Origin: Antedon bifida
Taxonomy: Eukaryota > Echinodermata > Crinoidea > Comatulida > Antedonidae
DNA: 64,000 nucleotides
Direction of reading: 5' to 3'
Assembly (NCBI GenBank): GCA_963402885.1
Contig: OY727095.1
Span: forward strand, 26,107,001 to 26,171,000
Shown: positions 24,172-34,299 of the stretch, one piece after another
Layout of the letters: the number at the start of each line of letters is the position of its first letter
Numbering within the stretch: the first letter of the stretch is position 1
Made by a program: the position numbers and the translations under genes
The notes under the pieces: generated by a model
What the model saw: only the letters and a program-made list of their open reading frames with translations
What the model was told of the DNA's origin: nothing
Databases searched by the model: none

Positions 24172-24504
24172 TTATATCTTAAATTTTTATCATAGATCAT
24201 AGAAAACCAATCCTTAATGAAAACTATTACCAGTGGAATATATTGTCTAATGGAATGCTTGTGATATCTAAAGGTCAAATGATGCTGCATATTGAATAAT
24301 TACCTTTGACGTCAAACTACTTCGTTAATCGTCAATGCCTCAACCTATCAGTATTAATTTTTTTGGGAAAAATAAGACTGATTAACAAAATGTCACGGAA
24401 ACACTTTTCATTTACCTATGTATATTTCTTATTAATTTAAATGTAATTGACAAAAACTGACAAAGCAATAAGTTGATATTTTTAGTAAAATAAGAATGTT
24501 ATTC

Positions 24505-24710
24505 TACAAACTGTATTTCAAAAAGTAATCTCAATGATTTTCAAATTCTCTCAATATCTTTCCCATAATTAAAACTGGCCATAAGAAGCTTTTTAGCGTG
24601 ATCAATGTGACATCATCAAGGCGCAATTTTATGAATTCGCATTTACCAATCATATATCAAACCTCTTGTAGATATTAATCAAATTTACAACATATAAACT
24701 TTTATAAATT
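24505..24710 (+). mobile_element. Decayed fragment of the family 1 Helentron-like body
   Basis: The order of phrases (TCAAAAAGTAATCTCAATGATT, TAAGAAGCTTTTTAGCGTGATC, CCAATCATAT) follows the start of the family 1 body at about 21140-21300 and 22690-22870, with many differences. It lacks both termini and is joined on the right to a partial MITE. Confidence 0.5.
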
Positions 24711-24823
24711 TTTTTTCGATCCAATTTTTAGTAAAAGTTGATAACTATTATGAGACATTAAAATGGCATTTTCAACAACAAAAGTATTAGGAATTATTTT
24801 TTGAGGACAATACATCTTTAAAA
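24711..24823. mobile_element. MITE copy 3, partial
   Basis: Only the right half remains, ending GGACAATACATCTTTAAA. Its interior, with AAAAGTTGATAACTATTA and ACATTAAAATGGCAT, matches the inverse of copy 2. Confidence 0.6.
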
Positions 24824-25767
24824 TCAATTTCTCATATTGTTTATTTTTTTATTGGTATATGTAAATTTTAGTGGCTCTTATGAGGTTTTAAATGGTATAT
24901 ATTGGGTATGCAAACAAAATACAAAAAAAGGTCTTCCTGTAACATTTTTTCTGGAGATAATCGATTTGGCCTAAATGCGATATTTATTTTCATACAAAAG
25001 TTGGTGACCCCTCACGAAACGTCACAAAATAAACATGAATATTCATTAGTCATATCGATAAGGTGTGATGTAAGAATTCGCCTACAATTCACTAATGCAA
25101 ATGCTTTCTGTCGCTGACGCTGACGCTGCTGCTTTAGCCAGCTACTTCCCAAGAGGACTACTCATTCAGAAGCTATGAGCTAGAGGCCGCCGTTTTTGAT
25201 AATTTGTAAACTAGGACAGGTCATGCTAAAATTACAAACCCCAAAATTTGCTGATAATACAGTATTATATAGATACATGTAGACAGTAATCTGTAAAATC
25301 TTGTTGTTAATGACTTTTTTTCTTGCTGTCAAGGCCAGTATTATAATAATTCACTGTCAAATAATCAAAACATTATTTCTGGTATTTACAATGAGTCCCA
25401 TTTGATTGTCAATCTAGACCGATATTATAATACTGTAATTCGCTGTCAGATAATCATTGAATTATTATCAAAACAGTCCATATAATAGTAAAAGTTTTTG
25501 TTTGTAATAGGATACAATTTGTTCACAGGCTTGATGTCTAGGCTTGAAGTGACCCCAGACTTGACCCTAGCAATAAAATAAACTAAAGTGACAGAAATTG
25601 AGTCTGTTTAGTATAATAAAGTAATATTATTTATACATCATTTTTATTTAAATTATTTAATAAGCACATCATTTTTTAGAGATTCAGTATTTTTTATTTT
25701 TCAATTTCAATTGCACAATTATGACATATCAAAGTATAAATTCTTGTTGTATTTTACTTTACTGTTC
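24824..25767. other. Gene-free stretch
   Basis: No gene is recognised. A phrase containing TATTATAATA and CACTGTCA(A/G)ATAATCA occurs twice (about 25330-25370 and 25420-25460), a weak local duplication. Confidence 0.4.
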
Positions 25768-25970
25768 TGTAACAAAAAAATATTTATTCACGTATAAAAA
25801 GAGAAAAGAAACGTTTAATTATAATCAAAAAACCATTGTCTGACAGACAATTTAAGTATTTTTTGCTTAAATTACATTTTTTCAGGTAAAGTGAATAACT
25901 ATTATGTGACAATAAAATGACACATTCAAAAACAAATTTGAAATAAAAAATATTTTTCAGGGGGACATTA
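25768..25970. mobile_element. MITE copy 4, partial
   Basis: The phrases AAATTACATTTTTTCAGGTA and AGTGAATAACTATTATGTGA and a terminal GGGGGACA follow copy 1 in order. The outer terminus is missing and the sequence passes into unrelated DNA at GAGAGGTTTCGC. Confidence 0.55.
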
Positions 25971-26904
25971 GAGAGGTTTCGCAATCTTACGAATACGATA
26001 ACGAAAACGCACACGTATTCGTTTTCGTAAGCCAGTAAAAATCTGTTTCGCATGGCAACGAAATATTGTGGGCGCCGTCCAAAATATGACTGCGGTAAAT
26101 TTGAGCGAAGCGCAGATACGTGTTGCTCGGTGTTTGGCTGCCTAGGCCTCCTAGCGTAAATTTTTGTGATGCCTTAGTCTTTATGTAAATCCTTGATATC
26201 ATTCACCTTTAATATTATCATGCCTTATTTTTAGCAATTTCATGGGCACCAACACATTCTGCCTTTGTTAATATGTGTGAAAATACAAACAAAACATTTC
26301 ATACAATGGTGACATTATATTTTCCTCAGTGCTATGCGCTTATGGAATACAAAATCCCCCAAGGAAAAAATAAGTACCTCTGAGGATCTCAAATGTTTAA
26401 TATAATTCTCCTCTAAGCAGTCAATATCTGTATAATATGTGTACATATTTCTACAATACCATTAAACAGAAATCCCAGTCTAGACATAAATGACACATTG
26501 ATAAAAAACATCATGTGAAAAAAAACTTTACTAAAATGATATATATTATTTAAAGGCATTGCCAAAAGTTGTAATCCTACATGACAAGATAATTGATAGT
26601 TTCAAATGTAAACCTGTCATGTTTTATGTTTTACACTAGGGAGGTTTTGAAACATTTATGACAACAATACCAAAAACAAGTCATACATTTTCTAAACTTT
26701 TGAGCTGATCCCTGTTTCATATTCGTAAAGCGTATTTCTTTTGAATCAAGAATGTATAGACTATAATACAAACAGATAATTGACCAACAATTTAAGAAAA
26801 TTGTAAAGCTTTCATGAAAATTTAATATAACCTCTACATAAAATGTCCCCGGAAAAATATATATATTTTTTTACATTTTTTTTTTTGTAAAATAGGCTAA
26901 CTGC
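25971..26904. other. Gene-free stretch
   Basis: No supported feature. The start (25971-26060) is unusually rich in CGAA/TTCG words, but no repeat boundary was found. Confidence 0.4.
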
Positions 26905-27360
26905 ACACTAAAAAGTTGTGGATGAAAGTTGGTGTAATGGTTATGTATCCAGCCTCTCACAGTTGAGATCGCTGGTTGAAGTCCCGCTGAGGTTTTTTTT
27001 TTTTTTTAATTTTTTTTTTTTTTTTTTTTTTTGTGGAACTTGATCTTTGACATTGACCCTTCAAAATTTAACCACAATTATATGATGAGTCATTGATCAT
27101 TGTGGCTAAGTTTGGTGAGAATCGGATAAAAACTGTGGTCTCAAGGCAGTAAAATAGTTTTTTGTTAGTTGTGACCTTGACCTATGACCTTTCCCCTCAA
27201 AGTCGAACTCGTCCAAGCTTTTGGGGCATAGATCATTGTGGCCAAATTTAGTGAGAATCGGATAAAAACTGTGGCCTCCAGGCTGTTCACAGACAGACAG
27301 ACAGACACACACACACAAGCATACAGGGGTGAAAATATAACCTCCTTGGCGGAGGTAATT
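26905..27360 (+). repeat. tRNA-derived SINE with dimeric body and hairpin tail
   Basis: The head resembles a tRNA gene, with an A box TGGTGTAATGG (26930-26940) and a B box GGTTGAAGTCC (26974-26984) 33 bases apart, as in RNA polymerase III type-2 promoters. The intervening CTCTCAC resembles a tRNA-Glu or tRNA-Val anticodon loop, but the identity is not certain. A T-rich linker (26993-27032) is followed by two related monomers in which GAGAATCGGATAAAAACTGT recurs 136 bases apart (27117 and 27253). A CAGA repeat and the ACCTCC-TTGGC-GGAGGT hairpin (27340-27356) close the element. No protein is encoded; a LINE would supply the reverse transcriptase. Confidence 0.7.
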
Positions 27361-30300
27361 ATAACACACCACATTTACTCACTGGCCAAGGAGCTCTAGA
27401 GCAGCAAAATCAATTTGTAAAGGGAAAAAAAAAAATAATATTTAATAAACAGTGCTTTAAACAAGTTCATGTGCCTTAATTTTTTTATACACTAATAAAC
27501 ATCACTGTAGTGTAAATGTAAAAAAGCAGACCATTTCAAAACCCAGGACAGTATTGGGAGGTGGTATAGTCTTCTTTTTTGTATTTCATACAGATATTAT
27601 GCTGAAATAAGTCACAGAATTGGATAATTAAGTAGGTAGAAAAGGTTATTATACAGTTACTGTCAAAGGGTTGATTTTAATGATGCCATTCAAACCGATT
27701 CTTTTGAAACATACAGTCTGACAAATCAAGTAACAATTCAACGAGCTATCCAGGAAACAGATGTAATTATTTTATGCAACTGCAGTATAGATAACAATAT
27801 GAAAAATATACCATATTTCCACAAATCCAGTCATGATTGACAATGTGTAGGTTTGAATATATCCATGATAACATACAAACGGCTGGCAAGTACAGCTTGT
27901 TATTGAGTAGCGAACGTGCATGAAATTTTGCAATATAAACCGATAAGGAGTAATACTCAAAATGATAAACCTAAGCATATGATAAATGTTAATCAATTGA
28001 GTTGCAGGCATCGTAGAGTATACTTAATGCATTCATTCACCATAAATGTGTCAATACTCTTTGCTAATTCTCATATCTGCTTTATTCTGCTTTATTTTGA
28101 AATAAAACAGTGACATAATATTATAAATACCAACATTCTTCTAATTCATTTTCTCAAAAAAAGAGATTTTAGCCCATGTTATAATATATGTGCAGATGAA
28201 AATTTTGAGGATACAACTTTTCGTTTTTGTTTTAACAGGTATAACAAGTATTACTTGTACAATTTTTTGGTTAACACATTATCATTTGTAGTTCTAGTAA
28301 TTCATAATATGTGTAAAAGCCATGAATTACTCCTGAATTTTGAGAACTATAGTTAGCTATATTGCACGACAGGATCAACCCACCTGCCCTTCTGCAGTCA
28401 AAATCAGAGCATTGAATATTTACTTTTCGACATTCATATGACGCTGGAAGAGTTTTTTTGTTATTTGAGTGAAATCTTGGATACAAATAATGAATGTTTT
28501 GTATTTGTTTTTTGTTCAAAGAATCATTGAATAGAAGTTAAATTTTTATAACATTCACAATAAATCCTTTATGTAAAGTAATGTTATATAGATAGCTAAT
28601 TAATCATAATAGCTGACTGATAGTTACTAAAATGTCGTGGATTAAACATCATCATAGTTAAGTTAGCATATATTGTGATCATCAGCTATCATTGATAATA
28701 AGTTGTGATATTTTAATAACCATTAAATTGTTTTCATTGTATACTTTTGATTTGCTGCTTATATTGTCTCAAAAATCCTATTGACCAGTATGCAAGTTTA
28801 ATAACATACTAGTCAATAGGATATAGTTTAGAAATCTGGTTTGGTTTTAATTTATAGTGCAGGCAATGTTAATTCTTAGTATCTTGTACATCTTTAAACT
28901 TGAAATAACAAGGGTTGAAATATTAAATTTAAATGAACATTTGGCTGTTCCAGAATCCATTAAGAAAAATTTGAACATTTTGGAGAACTTCAGTTCAGTA
29001 GTGATACAGCAATTAAGGATATTATCTTATAGTTTAAAAAAATTCAAAACAAAAACTTTTTTAGCCATGCGCATTGTATTTACCCAAATACACACCATCC
29101 ACTGCCATCCTCCTCCGCCAACATTAGCTGAGCATAAATCCAGATGCTAAAATAATACAAAATTAATATCATACAGATATTGCCTGCTAAGAGGTAAAAT
29201 ATAAGGGTTTGGGAGGGAATTACAAATATGTAAAATTGTTAATGTTAATGTCTAAAAACCCTTTGGCTTCTTTTCAAGTTTTTCAGTATCTTCTTCTATT
29301 TTCATGCTTCCTTGACAAAAAATTGGCATGGAATGTCTCAAAAATCATATTACTGGTAGTAGCAATTATCAAATTTATAGCATTCATTATTGAAAAGTAA
29401 TCTCGAAAAGAATTCCATATCGAAAAGAAGCCCATCTAAAAAAAGAAGCCCATCCAAGTGTCCTAAAAGAAGACACTAGGCTTCTTATCAAGGTTTTAAG
29501 GTATAGTAATGTAAGACGGTACTTATTCGAAAAGTTAAAAATAATAGGCATGACAAAAACATATACTACTAAAATAAAGATTCCTATAATTCAGTTGCAA
29601 GTGACTTTGGATCAATTATCTCATGATTATCTACATAAATATTTTGTCAAATACTTATAATGCTGTTCAGTCTATTTTTACACTACCTATAGTATATAAT
29701 TGATTAAAATTAAAACACAAACAAATCATTGATTAAAGAGTATTTAAAAATAAGATAAGCTTCTAGCAATTCTTTTCACAGTTTCTTTCATTTTCACATT
29801 GCCTTTGGTTCCAAAATAGAAATCCACTATTAGTCAGAAAATTCAATTAATTAATAATAGGGACTTTTTTTTTGTCTTGTGTGGGGTCGTCCCACTTTTA
29901 TTATAATTCTCTGTTTTATATGTATATATATTATATAAAAATAAAGTAATATTTGTATGAATATTTCTCTTTTTATTGTATATTACTACGATTGTTACAG
30001 TGTTAAAAGTAGTTAAAATGCAGGCATATTTACATAAGAAGATGATTGATTTCAATATAAAACCATATGCTTTCATTTACAATTTTAAAGAAGATGTTAA
30101 TTAAAATATAAAGATAAAACATGGTAATAAAAGTCTATGAACTGTCATTAAAATCAGACTTATAAAATCTTGTTCATGTTCGGGTAGAGAGGCTATAAAC
30201 TCAGAGGAGGAATATAAAATATCTTCCCTTTTCACCAAGACAAAAAGGATGAGATGAAAAAAGAGGAATGCAAAAGTTTGAAAACTAGATAAGGATGATA

Positions 30301-30591
30301 GCATGGAAAGATATATTTAATGAAAACCGTAAGGTTAGAGTCCATACACTGTGCAAGTCCAAGATGCCATTTTGGCTCTGTGTGTATGTGAGACGCTTCA
30401 TACCCGATGTCATCTTATTATAATACTACTTCTGTATACAATTTGTAATTGAGAAATAAACAAAAATATTGCATTTTAGAAAATATGAAAAAACACTTCA
30501 TACAAATTATATTCATGCTATCAATTGTAGCAGAGTTTCCTTTTTTGCACCCCATTTACGTTGTGTCTTAATTTCGGCTTTTTTTTTTTTT
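27361..30591. other. Gene-free stretch
   Basis: No gene is recognised on either strand. A short stem-loop lies at 28775-28822. A 97-codon frame at 28857-29150 has no similarity I can name. Confidence 0.45.
28775..28822. repeat. Short inverted repeat (18-bp arms, one mismatch)
   Basis: ATCCTATTGACCAGTATG (28775-28792) pairs with 28805-28822 with one mismatch and a 12-nt loop. It is too short for a typical animal microRNA precursor and no terminal-repeat context is visible. It may be a remnant of a tiny foldback. Confidence 0.4.
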
Positions 30592-33400
30592 AGTTATCCG
30601 CTTGGTAGAGCGGATAACTCCTTGTTATTGTATGGGATCAATATTTTTTTGGTTATCCGCAACTTAGTTGCGGATAACCCATGTGATTGTAAATATCTTT
30701 TTTTTCATCTTCATCTTCTTTGTTATTCTTCTTTCTTTCCCGGATTTTTGTGCGTCGCATATCCCCTATTGCTTGTGAATATATCTTTTGTATAACTTTG
30801 TCATTATATGGACATTTACCTGAAGTTGTGCACCTCCATATTTTTAATGACGTTAGAGTCGCGCAGCGTAAGTTACGCGTGATTTTATGAATTTCAATGA
30901 TTGATCATAGATTATAAACCAAAAGTCATTTTGTTTTGACACTTAGTGAAAATTTAAGTCATAAGGGCAAACTTTCTATGGATTAAAAATGACATGTTTC
31001 ACAAGAAGTTACGCGCGCACGCGCATTAAAAATTTAAAAATGCGCAAAATTAATTTCTAATCAACTTTCTACGCTGATCATGACAATTTAAACATGTCAA
31101 AAATTCCCACGCGCGCGAAAAAAATTACGCGTAAGGTGCGCACGGAGCATGAAAATCATGTGTTTTTTTCTTGAATTATGATTTTACAGCCTTTCTTAGT
31201 CATTTTAAAAAAGATTTACATCATTTCAAATTAAAATGACGTCATACGAACACGTTGATTTAGACAATTTGCGCGCGTTTTAGTTGCAAAAGTGACAACA
31301 TATTGTCAAAATTAAGCCTATTTTTAATCTATTATAACTCCTCAGGATCATCCACGACCCCCAATTTTTTTAATTTAATATGTAAGCAGATATGTTGTAG
31401 ATATGAATTCATGCAGAACCTTTACCACTCGGATGTTATGACGTCATCGTATGGCCACACGAATGTAAAATATAGGATGTTTTACTCTTTCGTTATTGCT
31501 CATCATATTAAATAGAGCGCATCTCACTTTTACGTGCCCAAAATTCTTCAAATTTGATTTAATGTAATTATTTAGATAATTATCTTCTAAAATTGTTATC
31601 TTTATATGTCAATTTGATGACGTCATCGTGTTAATAATTGGATTTAAAAGATGGGTCTCATAATTTTGTCTATGCTACACTGTATATAACATATACAGTT
31701 TATTCTGTAAAATACTGTATGCTACATAATAGGTACAATTCAGCACTGTAAACATATTTATTTCATGTCATAGGATGGCATAATAATTGTCGAGGTTCAT
31801 ATGGTTAAGTATGTGCATGTTGCGTTTGCGCGGATAACCCGAACTCGTCAAAGTGACGAGTTCAAATCTAGTTTTTCTGTATTATTCTTGGATCCTTCCT
31901 TCCTTTTTGTGAGTCGCGTTTCTCTAAAATGTGTAAACATAACATTTCATAACTTTGACAACATATGGGCATTTACGTGAAGTTGTGCACCTCCTATTTT
32001 TGAATGACGTCATAGTTGCGCAACGTGACTTACGCGCAATTTTATGAATTTCAATGATTGATTATAGATTAAAAACCAAAAGTCATTTAGTATTGACACT
32101 TTGACAAAATTTAAGTCATATCAGGGGCAAACTTTCTACGGATTAAAAATGGCATGTTTCACAAGAAGTTACGCGCGCACGCGCATTTAAAATTTCAAAA
32201 TGCGCAAAATTAATTTCTAATCAACTTTTTATGCGTTTCTTGTCATTTTGAGCATGTCAAAAATTCCCACGGGCGCGCAATTTTTTACGCACGCGGTGCG
32301 CACGTAGCGTTAAAACATATTTTTTTCTCTTGAATTATATTTTTCAAGTCTTTCCTAGTAATTTTGAAAACAATTTAGACCTTTTCCAGTTTAAATAACG
32401 CCATACGAACACGTTGAATTAGACAATTCGTGCGCGTTTTTTATGAAAAAGCTTAAAAAATCGTCAAAATTATGTCTTTTTTTAAACAGTCATAGTTTCT
32501 AAAGTAAACCGTGAACCGTTTATTTTTATTACAAAATCTAGAAGTTGATGAGTTGTAGATATCGGATCATGCATCGATAAGGCTAAAAAAACATTGTGAC
32601 GTCATCGTATGGCCACACGAATGTAAAAATTAGGATTTTTGTCTCTTTCGTTATTGCTCATCACATTCAATGGAGCGCATCACGCTTATCTGTATTCCTT
32701 TTTCTCCTAAATTTATATATTGTGTAGGTCAATCAACTTTCTTTAGCATGAGATAAAAATATTTTAATTTTTATGACGTCATCATGCCTAAAAATTTTAA
32801 TTACGTGGGTCATTAATTTCATCTTTACAGTAAATTTTAATCTGTAATAGCTCGTAAGAATAAAATGTGATAATCACGATTAAAACGTTTTCTGGAAGCT
32901 ATTGGATTGTAGATACGAATTCATGTAAACATTTTGCCAATCGGATGTTGTGACGTCATCATATGGCCAGTTGAATAAAAAAAGTTGTATTTTCATATTT
33001 TGCGTAATAGTTCATCACATTTAAAAGGGTGCGCATCTATATTTTACGTATTCAAATTTCTTCTACACGTTAATATGTTGTTCCTGAGATAATTTCCTCC
33101 AGAAATTGCTATTTAAGTGTTTCATTTTGATACCGTCGCCATGTTAAAAATTGGAATAAATGGCGGGTCCCGTAATTTCACCTATTCTACACTGTATGTA
33201 ATATGTATACAGATTATACTCTTTGCATGTATATACTATATGACACAAATTGACAGAATTCAGCACTAACAGCATATCATATTCTTCAGTTCTTGTCATA
33301 ATGCCATAATCTTTATCTGTGTGCAATATTCCAACGTATGACGTGCACGTGGCGTTTGTCGTTGTGCGGATAACTAACTCGTCAACCAAATGGTGAAAAA
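30592..33400 (+). mobile_element. Helentron-like element, family 2, outer copy (interrupted)
   Basis: The head is a hairpin AGTTATCCGC (30592-30601) / GCGGATAACT (30610-30619). The body resumes at 31872 after the inner copy and ends near 33400. Its 3' part carries GCGGATAACT (33366-33375), the same variant as its own 5' hairpin, but the terminal stem-loop is decayed. The body is built of the same kinds of units as family 1, with the phrase GACGTCATC(A/G)TATGGCCA at about 32598 and 32952. About 1.59 kb without the insert, with no protein encoded. Confidence 0.6.
30651..31871 (+). mobile_element. Helentron-like element, family 2, inner copy
   Basis: The 5' hairpin is GGTTATCCGC (30651-30660) / GCGGATAACC (30670-30679). 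The 3' end has GCGGATAACC (30-base window starting 31830), a stem-loop with stem AACTCGTCA/TGACGAGTT and loop AAG (31842-31862), and CTAG (31868-31871). It lies in the run of T after the outer head. At 1221 bases it is shorter than the outer copy by about one 353-base unit. No protein is encoded. Confidence 0.65.
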
Positions 33401-34299
33401 ATATTGTCTTATTTGCCAAATTGGCGAACATATTTCACCCCCGCCGGACGTATAAAAAAGAAGCGTGATAACCGGAATACGCGATTATTAATTTTTGGGG
33501 GATCCAAGTTTAAATTAAATAAACACTTTGATTACACAGTGGTTGAGACAGGTTTTTAATAGTTATCACATTTTTAAACACCCTCATAATTAATGGACTC
33601 TACCAATGTTGATCTGCAGCAAAATAACAACAGATCGTACATCGCACGAGGTTGTTGATGCGGTGTTTTTTGGTTTTACTGTACAGTACTACGATCCGAA
33701 AAATGTACCTAAGATTGTCGTAAGCTCTTTTGTTCAAACTTGTTATTTATATAGCGATAAGGATAATCCATCCGTTCCGGCATGCACGCTCGATCGATCG
33801 ATGTTGCTGGTGGGGAATTTCCCCGCGATAAGAAATCGGCGAAATATGGCTCTTATTTAATTATATTTTAATGTTATATCTTTAATGCCAGTGTAATTAC
33901 GTATGGATAAAACAATATAAAACTCAATATTTTTCATCTAGAATAATATGTTAACTTGCGTAATGTAGCATTAACACGGAAATAGTTTATTTCGATCTTG
34001 ATTGTTTTTGTTGGCTTTAAAAATGGTAGCTAGGGCTAGCCTAGGCCTTTTTGCCTCAAAAATCTAGGCCTACGTTTATTTAATAAACTTTTTCTAAACT
34101 TTTGTTGAAACAATTATAGCTAGCGCGAGCCTAGGGTGCTATGAAAAGTGTTTAAAAGTCTTTTTGTATCAATTGTGTAAATTGTTTATTATTTTGCCGG
34201 CAACACATTTTTGGTCTGAAAAAAAAAAAAACTTTTCCTACCGACCTACCCATTTTTAGGATTTACCCAAAACGTGGCCAACACAATAATTTGTTTTTT
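33401..34299. other. Gene-free stretch
   Basis: An 84-codon frame (33606-33860) shows no recognisable similarity. CCTAGGCC-type patches lie near 34030-34135. Nothing else can be supported. Confidence 0.4.

Noticed and set aside
26923-26992. A functional tRNA gene
   Set aside because: The acceptor stem does not close, the B box is imperfect, and the sequence is continuous with a repeat body, so it is a SINE head.
28775-28822. MicroRNA precursor
   Set aside because: Arms of 18 bp with a 12-nt loop are shorter than an animal pre-miRNA stem and pairing does not extend outward.
28857-29150. 97-codon frame as a small gene
   Set aside because: Low-complexity AT-rich codon use and no recognisable family or neighbouring exon.
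33606-33860. 84-codon frame as a host gene
   Set aside because: No motif, no splice structure and no similarity that I recognise; the length is within chance.
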